Shown piece by piece: positions 50,901 through 63,592 of a stretch of 64,000 bases of DNA. Under the pieces are notes generated by a model. It did not search any database. It had not been told where the DNA came from and worked only from the letters and a program-made list of their open reading frames with translations. Source of the DNA: Setaria digitata (taxonomy: Eukaryota > Nematoda > Chromadorea > Rhabditida > Setariidae); contig RCAB01000079.1 in NCBI GenBank assembly GCA_003640385.1, positions 1 through 64,000 of the forward strand, in the 5' to 3' direction. The position numbers and the translations under genes are program-made. The first letter of the stretch is position 1. The number at the start of each line of letters is the position of its first letter.

Positions 50901-51484
50901 AATTGATGCAAAGCCCATCATCCACAGACTTGGCTAATACTAAAAGTCTGAGAATATAATCCTATGCTTACTCAATAAAATAATACTGTCCAGTCCACGG
51001 CAAGGCACTCTCGTCAATAATCCACGACATACGTCCACGTTTTGAGTCTCCGAAATGTGCCGTTGTTGTAAAGGTTGCAGTTTCGGTTGCTTCATCAAAT
51101 GTTGCCAGTATCGCCTTTTGCACTGAATAAAGAAAAAGATGTTTTCATTTTTCTTTTCTCAGAGTTTACCCTTAAATTTTAAACAAGTTACTCAAAATGT
51201 GTCTGTTTGGGTAAGACATTTTTTAGGTTAACAATTTGAAATTCGTTTGCTTAGATATTGAGTTTTTTACTGCCTTTCGATCATTTGCATAACTACTGAA
51301 ACTATTGCTTACAGCACTTCTTCACTATTCAACTAACTTTCGAAGACATTTGAAGATGAGTTCTCAAAAATTTCAACTTTAAGTTATTGCCAAAAAAGAA
51401 AGAATTATCAAAATTAAAAATTTATGCTTAACCTTGCAGAAATGATAACAATAAGATGATAGGACTCGAAAGAATTGTATGCAT
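44946..51484 (-). CDS. Crumbs-family EGF membrane protein (EAT-20-like)
   Basis: Crumbs proteins set apical polarity by binding FERM and PDZ partners. Thirteen exons join in phase: 51484-51433, 51122-50972, 50546-50455, 50144-50004, 49550-49377, 48857-48421, 48162-48007, 47680-47556, 47296-47172, 47000-46694, 46508-45818, 45532-45316 and 45109-44946. They give 943 residues. The layout is: signal peptide (MHTILSSPIILLLSFL, 1-18); an extracellular region without recognised domain (about 19-330); three six-Cys EGF domains (331-363, 368-399, 404-434); a divergent fourth (440-489); and a Ser/Thr/Pro-rich mucin-like stalk (490-880). The transmembrane helix is at 881-903 (WTIALTIIFAFLVLASACIT...) and the tail is 40 residues. 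The tail carries a FERM-binding-type motif GKYNPAREE (914-922) and ends EERLI, the conserved Crumbs PDZ ligand. Three EGFs plus one membrane pass match C. elegans EAT-20, a pharyngeal feeding protein; orthology is inferred. The acceptor of exon 13 (cattttag) is the one that keeps phase; the better-looking cag upstream would not. Confidence 0.92.
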
Positions 51485-54400
51485 GGCAACATTCGGTTGT
51501 TTACAGCGATATTTTAGTTTCTATATCAATTATAGCATCAAATAATGATAAGCTGCAAGAAAGTGATGAATAACGAATATGAAAAAGAATCCATGAAATC
51601 TTTTTTAAAAATTGAAGAAAAAATAAGTAAAAATGGAAGTCTTCCCCTTAAATTTTCTTTTTCGTTAAATGAATCTTTTCAATCAAAATTACGGTGAAAT
51701 AATAAAACGCTTTTTAAAAATTAAATAAACATATATTTTAGAAAAAGAATTATGATGAAAGATACAAAAATAGTTTATTATGTAAAACCTCAAAAAAATA
51801 TGTAAACATTTATATAACTTCTGAAAAAAAATTTTTTAGAACCCATAAAGAACGATAAATTAAAAAAAAAAAGCGTGGACTATTCAACAGATTTTCTTAA
51901 GGAACAAGAAAAATTTTCTTTTTTCTTCTATATTCACTACTAAACTTTTATTCAACGTTTGATTAAATGCGATATGTTTCTGATGTTACGTCGAGAGTCT
52001 TCACGTAAGTGAAATTACAGTGAGCAACTAGTCATCAAACGAACTGAACACTGTTCAACCTTAGCTGATTAATAAACGACGAATATTAGAAAAGAAAAAA
52101 AAGCAACTTGAAAATTACTAAATTTGTAATAATTTTTGATTTTTAGCAATGAAAACAGTTTTATAAGTAAAATAGTAATGTTTCTTAACTTTTGATTGAT
52201 TATTTAATTAAAAACGGAAACTTTAAGATAGTAAAAAAATTTTCCGATTTAATTAAAAGATCAAAGCAAAAAAAAACATTTCAACAAAACCAGTAAAAGA
52301 ATTCGTTAGCTAAAAAGATTGTAGTCTGATAGAAATAAAAGAATTAAAAAGTTTAACTAAGTTAGACTTATATGATCTTTCTTATTCCCACAAACTAGAA
52401 TGTTTTCCCCTCCAAAAAAATGATATGAAATAAATTGACAAATATTATGTTACGAAAAATTCTGCAGTTAATTTCATATAAAATTCCCAAAGAGAGATGA
52501 AAACTAATATTCAATTAAAAATAAATTCATTATATTAAACAGTGAAAATTACTTAGGGAAAATTGAAAATTCTAATTGAGCATTGAATTTGGCAGAAAAA
52601 TTGTCGTTAATTTATTATTCAAGAAAAAAGGAAAAACAATTGGGAACAGCTGATGAGGTAATCATAGAAATAAAAAAAAAGTAAAATTACGAATGTCGCG
52701 CTGTCGCATTGCCACTTTTCTGTGACTTTCAATTTTTGCATATATATATCAAAATAATAATAGGAAAAGCACTTTTTATTTAGCGGTAAATTCAAGGTCT
52801 TTTCTTGAGAAGAATATACCATACCGGATGAGAGATATACAATTGTTTCTTTCGTTTCTTTCCACTCCGTTCCGTTCCGTTCGAAAATTCTTCCTTCTGG
52901 TTGATTATTACGCTTTTCCGTTCCGTATCTGTATAATACTATAATTGCTCCTTCCTCGTTTCCTCAGCAATGTACAGAAATTTTCTCAATTTTTTTTTTT
53001 TTTTTTTTTTTTTGACGTTGCAGTCTGCTGGATACACAATGGTAGTTGAAAAATTTAAAATCTGAAAACAGCACTGATTGAATGAATTCAAAATTATAAG
53101 GATGTTTCAGTAAATACTGAAGAGTCGCCGAGAAACTGGTGAACATTGTTGCATTATGAATTTTTGTTTATCCAGAATCCTGGTTAAGTCATCAAATAAG
53201 ACTGGAAAAATTTTACAGGTGAAAGGTTTAAAAAGCTGGGGCATGGATAATTACTGGATAGTAACGATTAAAAAGTTCCGGATTGTCCACGATCAGGTGG
53301 TTCAATTAAATTGGTTTAAAGTGCAATTTGACAATTATATCAATTTTGATTGACAATTTAGGAAGGATTCTAACTTTCAAGATGAATTTTTTTTGGGAAA
53401 GAAAGATAAATTGGTAGAATATGAATCGCTGGATAATTTTCACAAAATCAGAACATTTCCTCTCCTGGCCTCTATTATGTTTGAGCATAACACAATAAAA
53501 ACGATTTAGTTAATAACGGAACTCTCGAATACTTCATCAAAAATATCGAATGATTTGAATTCTCACTAACCTATTTTCATTTTCTTCTTATTTTTTCTTT
53601 ATTTTTATTTTTTTACTTTATTTATTTACTTATTTATTTTTGCAAAGAAGGAGCAATCGGATTTAAAAGTTAAAATGGATTTGTTCAGAGAAAAAAAGAT
53701 TTTATTTCTTTTTTTTTTTCAAAAAAAAAAAAATGGATAGATTTGATGAAAAGGAAAATCATACTTCTCTAATGATGTTTTTCTTTTTAAACAAGCATAA
53801 TTTAGAATGGTAATGAAAAAAAAGAAATGTTCATTGTGCTGTTCATTTCTTGGAAAATGAAACTGAAAATTTATTCAGAAATTGAATAATTTGCAGATGA
53901 ACAGACATATGATGTATAATTATAATGTGGATAGAGTGTGTGATACATACACATTGTGCATTTCGTTAGTTTGAAAATTTCACTTGCTAAAATTCTTAAA
54001 TGAAATTTCATCTTTCGAGGAAACTATAATTTAAGAAAAGCTTGCAGTGAAGCGAATGGAAACAGTGATACTCTCGAGTGGAAGAGGTACAAATGAAGAA
54101 AGAGCTCTTCTCCTGAAGTACTGAAATTTCACAGTTAGAAGCAGTAAAGTCGCGCATGTATCAGCATATTAACATGTTAATTATTCGCGTATTGATATGA
54201 TAAATTTGACAAGCATACTTTTAAAACCTTAGTAGCACGGCTGAAGCAAATACTTGCTACAGTAAAAAAAAAATGTAGAACAGATGCTGGTGATATAAAT
54301 ATATGTTTTATCAGTGTCTATAATAAATAACTTAAAAAAAAGAATAATTGAAGCTGCTTAAATTTTAATTCAAATTTGAATTTTAAAGTAATACTTAATA

Positions 54401-54700
54401 CGAAATGTACAGAAATTTTGAGTTCACTTGTATTTAATCATCTCATCAAAACAAAATTTGGGCGTTTATTTACTTAAAAATTTCTAAAGATGTCAGGGTT
54501 ACTTGAAAGATTAATAGATTACTGAAACTTCAAAGAAAAAAAAAGTAACGAATACAGAAATTTCAAATGAAAATTTAAAGAGCATTAAAAAGAGTGAGAA
54601 TATCTATCGCTTAGTTTTAAAAATTTCTTTAAATGGGAAACTGCATGAATGTTATAGAAAATTGAAGTGAAAAAGTAAATTAAAATAAAACAAAGGAAAA
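51485..54700. other. upstream region of the Crumbs-like gene, no gene seen
   Basis: AT-rich sequence. It holds a T24 run at 52990-53013 and short ttccg repeats near 52865-52880. The small ORFs (52619-52822, 53156-53353) are unconvincing. Regulatory DNA of the Crumbs-like gene probably lies here, but no specific site is supported. Confidence 0.5.
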
Positions 54701-54778
54701 ACTTCATTGTGCTCTATGAAAGCAGTATAAAACACTGACAGCTCGTATGTACCGTAATATTATCGATAAATGTTCTTG

Positions 54779-54905
54779 AATGATAATGAAGGTTCCGATA
54801 GTACTGGTGATCATGATGATGATGCTGATGGTGATAATAGTGATGATAATGAGGGGTAGGGGAGTGATAATGGTGGAGGATGATAGTGATGATAATGAAT
54901 GGATG
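54779..54905 (+). repeat. imperfect (GAT)n-type triplet repeat
   Basis: Runs of gatgat, gataat and gatggt units. The overlapping ORFs on both strands (Met/Ile/Asp-rich or His/Tyr/Ser-rich) are products of the repeat. Confidence 0.8.
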
Positions 54906-57900
54906 ATTAAATGTGAGTTGACTTGGAAATTGCTGGAAAACAAAGGCAGAAAGTTCATGCAAAGTGTTACATTTTAACAATAGCAATGTTATCAAAAATC
55001 ATTTTTAAAAAACACATCAGCCAGGTAAACAACTGAAAATTGGTAAATTAATACTTGGAATTTCTTATACTTAAGTTTTTATCGAAATTTCAGCGAATAA
55101 GAGCCATCAATAAAAATTTGTTGAAATATCCGGTTCGCTTTGCCGTAGGCATATGATTTATTCCTGATATTTCAGTTCCGTTCCTTTTTTTTTTCACTTT
55201 TTACCCTTTATTTATTTTTTAATTAACTTTCTCCTTCCTTCGATAACAACAAATAGAAAGAATGAAAAAAATTTCGAAAAATTGAATTTGGAGTTATTTT
55301 TCCAAAAACCTTTTCAGAATTCTAAAACTTCTAGTCGAACATTTGTCTAGTCTTGCATGTGCACATTTTATTATTCACATGATAGCTTCAAGATTTAGCA
55401 TTTCCTTTTCCTCGAGCACTGAGGTGACAAAATTCATATTTTCTTATCAGTGTTAAATTTTAATCAAATGAATAAAGTGCTGAAAATTTTGACTGGAATT
55501 AATTTTAAGTAAATTGCAATATTTAGTTTCTAAATCCTTTCCTGCTTCTTCTCAGTGTTTCATTCATTATTTTAATTATAAAGGAAAAAACTAATTTCAA
55601 AGGTAATGGCGGAGAATAATTTATGAAGTGATGGATTAAATTTTCAAAATATAAAAGAGCATGAAGCTGTTTCACTTTTAAGTAACATTTAACTTCTCGG
55701 AATGAAAGTTCACAGAAAAAAAAAAGAGTAAATTGGAAAAAATAAAATAAAATGAAACAGTAGGGTAAAGCAATGTTTGAAAAAGATAAATAAAATGATT
55801 CACTGACGTGAAATACTTTCACGTGTTCATATTTGTAATCAATTATTATAGGAACAATATTCTCATCTTTTTCGTGTCAATATATAAACATAAGCTTTGT
55901 TTATGTCCTTTAATGAATCCATTTTATTCTTGCATTATTCACATCTTTTTTTTTCTTAATTTTATAATTTAATTAGGTAACATAAATTTCATAACTTTTA
56001 CACATATCATTGGTATTTATTTAACTAAAAGGGAAATTAACATAACGAATTTAAAATAATTAGAGGTTTATGTTTTCTCAAGAAAATGATCATAAAACAG
56101 CTATTTTACGGTTATTCGAAATTTTCCGAACTGTATCATTTTCTTACTCTGTGCTGGGATTTCGTACTGCTTCTGTAAATATGTCTCTGAGAAGTTAAAT
56201 GAAACATTATCTAAATAAGAATATACCGGAGATAAATTGCGGGTTTACAGTATTTGAAGGTCCTTCAACGGATTCAAATAGGGGGAAAGTCATGTTTTTT
56301 GGTGATTTTATGATTTACCCAATATTCCCCGTAATGCTTCTGATAATAATTTTCAAGCTTGAACATTTCACAAATAGCATTATGATTATCCAAAAGGTTT
56401 TGAATTCACCATACTTCAGAGCATATTTCATTCTTGACTCATGAAACTTCCAAAATTTTGCTGCAAATGATCAATCATTGCGGATAATTGTCAAATATGA
56501 ATCGAAATGAATATTTTGCAAAACTAAGATCATAAAATGTTCAAGGGACTAGAAAATTTGCCGATAAACAGTCAGAGCATAGCTTGGAAAGTTTTAATAA
56601 ATACTGTTGGCTGTCTTGAGTAAAGCATGGGAAAGATACCATGTATTTGTATTAATGGTCCATAAAACGCAAAATATTATTAATCAGTGGAAAAATTTTA
56701 TCAAAATGAAAAGAGCAAAAGAACAAAAATGATAATTTAATTTATTTATTCCAAATGAACTCTATCAAATATTTTGGTCATTGTTTAGATCACATAATCT
56801 TTATCCATTATTGACGAAAATACACAATTCTACTTTGTCTGATGTGTAATTGATATCTTGAAATTAATTTATCAGAAAAAAATTTAAATTCTTTTCTTTG
56901 TAAAAAGAGAAGAAAGAAGGAGAGGGAGAAAAATGGAATAGAGAGAATGGAGAAGACCAGCCGGAACTGTGAAATAAGATTAAATGAAAGGAATAAATTT
57001 AATAAAGTAATCAAGTCAACAATTCAAAGAGTTTAATGTAGAAATTTGAAAGTAATTAAATCTGCGAAAGTTAGGTAGTTAAATCGAACCTTTCAATCTT
57101 AAATAGTTGATGATTCAGTGTAGGAAAATGTAGAGTGGAAACTTACCATAAACTTCATACTAAACATTTTTTTTAAAAATTTAAAACTAATTCAAACCGA
57201 AAAAAGAAGCACAAATGATTGTATCGGTTCGGTAAAGGGATGAAAATAACAGAAATGATTCAAATATTGAAATACACACTAATAAAACTAAAATAATTTC
57301 TGATTTTTCAAATACTTGTAAATTTTAGTTAGCTCATCCAAGTGATGTCTTGATCCTAATCGTACTTGTCACACATTACAGAAATTATTTGATTAATAAG
57401 ACAAATGGGAATTTGTTAATACTGCTTATTACGACCTTAATAATTCCAATCCAATACATCGCTCGAACTTATCAATACACATTTTCTGATTGAATCGTCC
57501 CTTTAGATATTAACTAGTCTTTAAGAGGTCGTACTAAGCGATCTGCTGATACTAGTCATTGCTAATAGTCAGCGATGATGGCAAATTTTAGCAATAATTT
57601 CTTGCGCAAAAATAAGAATATATGACATTGGAAAGTATTTCAGTGTAAATTTAACAAAGCTCAGATATAATTTTATTCGTTCGATAATAAAAACAAAGAG
57701 GAAAAGAAAAAATTGCGAAAATTACTTTAAGAGTCGTAAAAATATTTAACGTTGAAAAATTATTCAGCACTGAATGATATCATCGTGAAGAAAAGGAAAC
57801 AATTAATGACGGCACAATAGATTAGATATAAAAATTCGTTGTTAATTATAATTTATTACTATTTTAAAAAGTTTTCGTGTGATAACAAAATAAATGTAAA

Positions 57901-60680
57901 TGAAAAGTAATTGATGTTGTCTGAGCGATTAAGACCATATTATCATTTTCTTCTACATGATTTAAAATATTTTTAATTATTATTTTAACGATTAATTCGT
58001 TGCTTACCATTTCCTTTAACGAATATTCCATTGAATTTTTCCAAAAACAAAAATCTTTAAAAAAAAAAAGTAGAAAAAAGAGGAGGAGATGGAAAATTTG
58101 ATGCAAGAAAAATTTATAATTATTTAAAGAAAAAAGCCAATGCTTCTATTTCTAATATAATTTGAAAAACTAATTTTTCCAATACTTGTCATTCTTTCCA
58201 TAAATCATTTTGACATAAAAATAATTTCAATAAAAGTTTGCCATTTATGAAATTGGGAAAAATCATAAGGAGTAATAATGTATGTATATAAACGAGAGAA
58301 AAGTGATATAGTGATAAAATGATAGATAATTATTTTAAGAAAAGACAAAAATGGTAATGAAAATGTATTAGGGAAGGAAATATTATTTTCGGTATAGAGA
58401 TGAACTGATTATGTGAGGGTACCGAAAAGTTGAAGAAAGAAAGACAAGAAAATTTAAGACTGCTTGAAATTTCTTGATAGTTTCCTTTAACTGGCAAAAA
58501 ATCGGTATGATAAAAGGGAAGGAAATGAAAGAAAATATAAATAAGATTGTCTGAGATTTCTCGATAATTTTCTTTAATTGGTAGAAATCGGAATGATAAA
58601 AGAATAGAAAATGGTTGGGAAAAGAGAAGAGCGAAGGAGCTTGGACAATAATAAGGTAAGATATAAGGGTGAAAAGAAATCAAATTAGCCTAGATGTATA
58701 TAAGTCAACTCTTCCGCGCAGAGGCAGGAAAGTAGACTTGGAAAATAAGATCAGTAACAGCGAATGTACAGATCGGCCAACAGATCTCCACCAATTAGCA
58801 CTAAAGAATTTGGCTAACTACTCCAAGTTGATACAGTTCAGTGGACTTAAGAAGTGTGATTTAAATAAATATCAGAAATGGAGTGTTCGTGTGAATCGGA
58901 TTACCTAGCAACAATTATTTGTTTGACGACAATCCCATTTGCACTGTCAACTATTCATCAATTCTTGCTGTAACTACGGTTAAATTAAATTATTTGTTTA
59001 GTTGTAAGTTGGCTGTAAATAAACTGATATTTTTTTTAATAATTTATTTGTTTATAATGAGAAAAATAAACAAACAAGAAAACAGCAATACATTTCATTG
59101 ATATCGAATGACACTACTCGACATTAATTTAGGAAGAAGTAGAAAAAAAAAGTCTGAAAAAATGCAATTTGAAAATAAATTATGATGAAAAAAGCAAAAA
59201 TGAAAAGAAATAGCATTCTTAATTTCCTTTTTTTCCTTTTTCAGTCAAAAAAAAAAAATCACATAATTTTCCTGCCACGCAATGATCGTTTTAGATTTCA
59301 AATAAATTTTGCGCAGTAAGTTGAAATTAATAAAGTATAGAAAATGAAAGGTTTTCTTGCGCATATGTTTAATTATTACTTTATAATGAATAATGGCTGA
59401 TGGGTTCTAAAAATTATTATCGAAGAATTCGTAAAGTATGACAGACTTTAAAAATCCGACCAAAACAATCTTTCAATTAATTTTAATTTCGCAACTTTTT
59501 TTTAAGCTACAACGAAAAATTAAAAACCTGATTTATAAACTATATTATAAGAATCAATTCTCACAATTTATTTTCCGGTACTATCCTAGCGGAACCGACA
59601 TTTTTAATGCCTAATTTTCTAGAAGATAAACTTCAAATTATTCTATCATTCCAGTTGGTTAGCAGACTAAACAATTGAAGTGTTCCATCGTTTTTACATA
59701 TATTAATGTGTCGCGATAAAACCTTCGGATAATTCACCGTGTGAGATTTTGCTCTGTCCACTAATTAAAAAAAAACAGAAGAAAATTGGACAGAAAAGGA
59801 AGAGTGTTATTGTCTCAGCAAAAATTTAGCAATTCAAGTTGAAAGTTTTACAACAAAGTATATTTTCCATTTTGAACATTAACAATTGAAAAAAAAAAAA
59901 ATTAAATAATCATACAGATTTATCATATTTCACGGGAAATTACCAATTAATTCGTAATCAGAAAAGAACAATAATAATCGTAACTGGAAGGAAAATAAAT
60001 CTTTTTTTTGTTTCAGAAAAAAAGGAGGAATTAATAAGTGCAAGGTATTTGGGTCGATGATTAATTTCAAACAAAAAATATATAGTTATTATTGTAGGCA
60101 ATTCAAATTAATGATTGTATTAACTTCAAGTACCTCAAATTTATTACTAATAATAATAACAACAGAAGTAATAATAAAACCGTAGCACACGGTGTTATAG
60201 TTAGTACTAATGATAATAGTAATTAAGACAATTGTGATTTCGTCACAAGTTAACCTAATTGTGGCAGATTTTCTATTTTTTTCTAACTGAAGAAGAAATA
60301 TGTATATAAACAAAAAAATGAAATAAGACAGTAATTTACAAATCATATTTTCTTAACGAAAATGTAAAAAAATGGGGAAATTTGTGCGAGTTCTTTCATG
60401 AAGGACTGCTTATTTCCTTCGCATGGGAAAGAGAAAAAAATATCGAAAGGCATTTGGAGAAAAAGTGCTTCTCTAGCAGGCGTATTAATTAATTATAGAC
60501 TTGCTATATTGCATGAAACTTTCGTGACTTATTCTGAAACTGTTAAGAGTGGTTTCATTTTTAGAGAATTATAAATTTCATTTGCAGTGATATTTCTCAA
60601 AAATCCGAAAAGTTATTTTTCATTGATCATCTGATACGATAAAGATTTCATTTCGGTATCAACAAATAAGAGATTATAGC
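54906..60680. other. intergenic, no convincing gene
   Basis: AT-rich DNA. The ORF at 58669-58908 (plus, 79 codons, KVDLENKISNSECTDRPTDL and LKNLANYSKLIQFSGLKKCD) is the most protein-like piece. It has no motif, no signal peptide and no phase-matched neighbours that I could identify. Confidence 0.5.
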
Positions 60681-60689
60681 GAGAATGGA

Positions 60690-60778
60690 CGGTTATAATG
60701 AGAGCGATAATGATGATAACAGTAATTATGATGATAGTGATAATAGTGATACTGCTGGTGATGATGATGATGATAAAC
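60690..60778 (+). repeat. imperfect (GAT)n-type triplet repeat
   Basis: gataat, gatgat and gatagt units give an Asp/Asn/Ser-rich frame within a 76-codon ORF (60685-60915), which I treat as repeat-derived. Confidence 0.75.
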
Positions 60779-61030
60779 AAAATGGAACGAAATTACGGAA
60801 AGTCGGGCAGTCGGTCAGTAGTAATATTTTTATGAAAAAAAAAGAAGAAAAATGTGCGAAAAAAATGGGAGACAAATTGGATCCCAAAATGTCAACAATT
60901 TTGTCATCTAATTAACCGGAAGAGCATTCAATCCAGCACACAATGATACTCTATCAATTTCAAGTGTGTCAACCTTACATACGCAAACTGATCTTTATAC
61001 GTACATGCACGCATACAAGCAGTCGCGCAG

Positions 61031-61048
61031 GTGTATATATATATACAC
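61031..61048. repeat. 18-bp perfect palindrome
   Basis: gtgtatatatatatacac is its own reverse complement. It is an AT microsatellite capped by GT/AC and could extrude as a hairpin. Confidence 0.8.
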
Positions 61049-61787
61049 GTCTGTATACGTGGACTATGTACGTAAACAAACGCATAATATACAAGCAGTA
61101 GAAGTACGGAAAGTGCAGAGAGAAGCAAAGGGAAAATAGTCGTGTTGTTAAAAAAATTTCTTATCAATTCTTGAGATTTTTTCCACGTTTAAATTTGGTT
61201 TTTCAGTTTTAAAGGAAATAATTCACAGGATTGTGAAAGATTGCATGTGTCATTTGCAAAAACGACACAGTTTGAAGGCAAAAAGACTCATTAATGATTC
61301 AATGGTAATTAGGGATGATAAATGATAAAATTTTAATCAAAGACAATTTACCACTGATAAAGTATTGCTGAGAAGGGAAACAAAATAGTAGTGAAAATAA
61401 AAACTGCAAGACAGAAACAGGCATGGAAACTGTGCAAATCTAACAGTTTGGCATTTTTGAACTCTCTCGAGAATGCGAAAGTTAGTGAAGTGAAGCAAGG
61501 AGCAATGGGATCTGCTAGTGGATAGGAATAAGATGAAGACTGAAACGGAAAGGAAGAGACTTGCCACAGGATGATGCGACAGGAAGGGACAGGTAAGCGA
61601 GTCGGAAATTTGAAACAAAAAGAGATTTGAGAAGGGAAACTGAGTGGACCGTTGGAGAGTTGAGAAGAAGGAATGGTGAAGAAGACGACGCATGCAAGGT
61701 TAAATCGGAAATTTCGATGTCATTCTTAGCCAAAACAACGCAGCTGCAGTCATTCTGTACAACCAGTTAGAACAGTTTGAAAAGTCA

Positions 61788-62282
61788 GCCGATGATGATG
61801 ACGACGATAACGATGATGATAACGATGCTGATGATGACGCTAATGATGATAATGAAGATGATGAACGTCCAGAGATGTGCTAGTGAAAACAATTCTTCAC
61901 TTTTCTACCAACAAATCAATTTTGTACTTTAATTTGCTGTTATCACTTATTATTATCATCTTCGTTACTGTCGCTGTTGCACGCTATCACCTTTTTGTTG
62001 ATATCACTAATCAGGACTTTCCTTATTGCAACTGCTCTTGTTATGAGTATTAAATCATTATTACTATATTTATTATTATTATTGATCTTAATTAATAAAA
62101 ATAGTATCGTCATATAATTAACGATTATAACTAATATTACTGTTCTCTTTATTGTTGCCATTCTTATCATTACCGCCACCGTTATTCTTTTCCTTGTTAT
62201 TATTGATGCTATCATCCTTATTATTATTCTTTATTGTTATTATTTTTATTCTTATTATTACTGCTGTCATTAATACTGCAAA
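61788..62282. repeat. triplet-repeat block that switches strand (GAT)n then (ATT/ATC)n
   Basis: 61788-61872 is rich in gatgat and gacgat units. After about 70 bp of ordinary sequence, 61943-62282 is rich in the complementary ttatta, ttatca and attatt units. Opposed halves could form a long imperfect hairpin. ORFs here are repeat-derived. Confidence 0.65.
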
Positions 62283-62339
62283 TACAATAAACCTATTTAA
62301 TTAAGTTTAATATTATTTACTAGTGTTATTAATAATGAA

Positions 62340-62358
62340 ATATATATATATATATATC
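62340..62358. repeat. (AT)n microsatellite
   Basis: An uninterrupted alternating AT run. A similar one lies at 9740-9756, in the second intron of the aminotransferase gene. Confidence 0.85.
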
Positions 62359-62885
62359 TAAATAATAAAATTAAGGTAAAAACCCTTCATATCCTAAAGA
62401 ATGAAAGAAGACTTGAGAAACGAAGGAACAAAAGAAGTGATTGAGTAATTGAAATTATTGATTTCTAGTGGAATGAATAAAGAATATAAGTGTTTGAGCT
62501 ATGTGGAATGAATAATTAAACTTTTACCGAATAATTAAAAGATTATTTTAGAGTAATGCAGTTCTGATGAGAGACTAATACAAATATGGATTATTTGATT
62601 TCTGATAACAGATTAATACACTCCCGATCGGGGCAATTCGTATATTTCACTTGCTGCATATGGTAAGAATAAATTTTTTTTCTGAAGTTAATGCCGGATA
62701 ATTTATGGAAATCGATGGAACAGTTTAAAAAGAGTAAAATTTCAGTAATTTAACTGCCAAAGATAAAAATTGAGCAAATTTTAAAGCAGATCAATTAAAC
62801 TGACCAAATTTGAAAATAAACTAACGGCTGAAATCTCGAAGGAAATTATTAGCGACGAAGCATGACTAAACTGCAGATAGGTCGA

Positions 62886-62917
62886 TATACAACATACAAG
62901 ATGAAGCATGTTGTATA
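62886..62917. repeat. 10-bp inverted repeat hairpin
   Basis: tatacaacat (62886-62895) and atgttgtata (62908-62917) are exact reverse complements around a 12-nt loop. Confidence 0.7.
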
Positions 62918-63559
62918 TTAATAATATGACACGTTGAGATGAAGTAATCTGATACTTGGGAAATAAACTAGACGAATCCTAGTGATATCATAGTTGATGA
63001 AGATGACGTGACATAAAATTGTAAACGATAATTCTGATATGATGTCGTGACAGTGGTAATGCGCAAAATGCTACTTTATAGGGTTAACATGTAAATGGGG
63101 TGCAATATCAGCTAGAAATTATCAGCAACTGATAAACTGGAATTTGATAGTTTGATTAATGCACTATTAATGAATGGTAATTTTATTTTATTCGTTAACA
63201 AATTCAGATATTTTTCACAGAAGGAAATTTAATTTTCACATAGAAAAACAAAGAAATATTTTTCTTTTCTTTCCAAAAATTTTATAAAAAGTTTCAAAAT
63301 GGAAATTAAAATGAAAGAAAATGCATACTTTTTGTCTGCTATCTTTTATCAGGAACTGTCTCAAAAAAATGTTAATTTATTGGAAAAATGTCAAGAATAA
63401 AGAGCTATTGTTTTAGCTAACAATAGTACAAAAACCGAGGAGAAATTCAATGAAGAAACAAAATTAAAAAAAAAAAAAAGAAATGTTACTTATTATTATG
63501 ACAAAAAGAAGCCTAAAATGTTATAAATCCTTCAAAATTGAAGTTTCTCTCTTTTTTTT

Positions 63560-63592
<33 letters not shown>

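Noticed and set aside
54704..54995. Overlapping His/Tyr/Ser-rich and Ile/Thr-rich minus-strand ORFs
   Set aside because: They are readings of the complement of a GAT-type triplet repeat.
58669..58908. Plus-strand ORF of 79 codons
   Set aside because: Protein-like in places but isolated, without motif or splice context.
60685..60915. Acidic 76-codon ORF
   Set aside because: The Asp/Asn/Ser stretch comes from an imperfect GAT triplet repeat and the rest is Lys-rich; no independent support.
61337..61693. Minus-strand ORF of 118 codons
   Set aside because: Phe/Leu/Ser-rich product of a purine-rich plus strand; no motif or splice partner, and length is within chance for this window.
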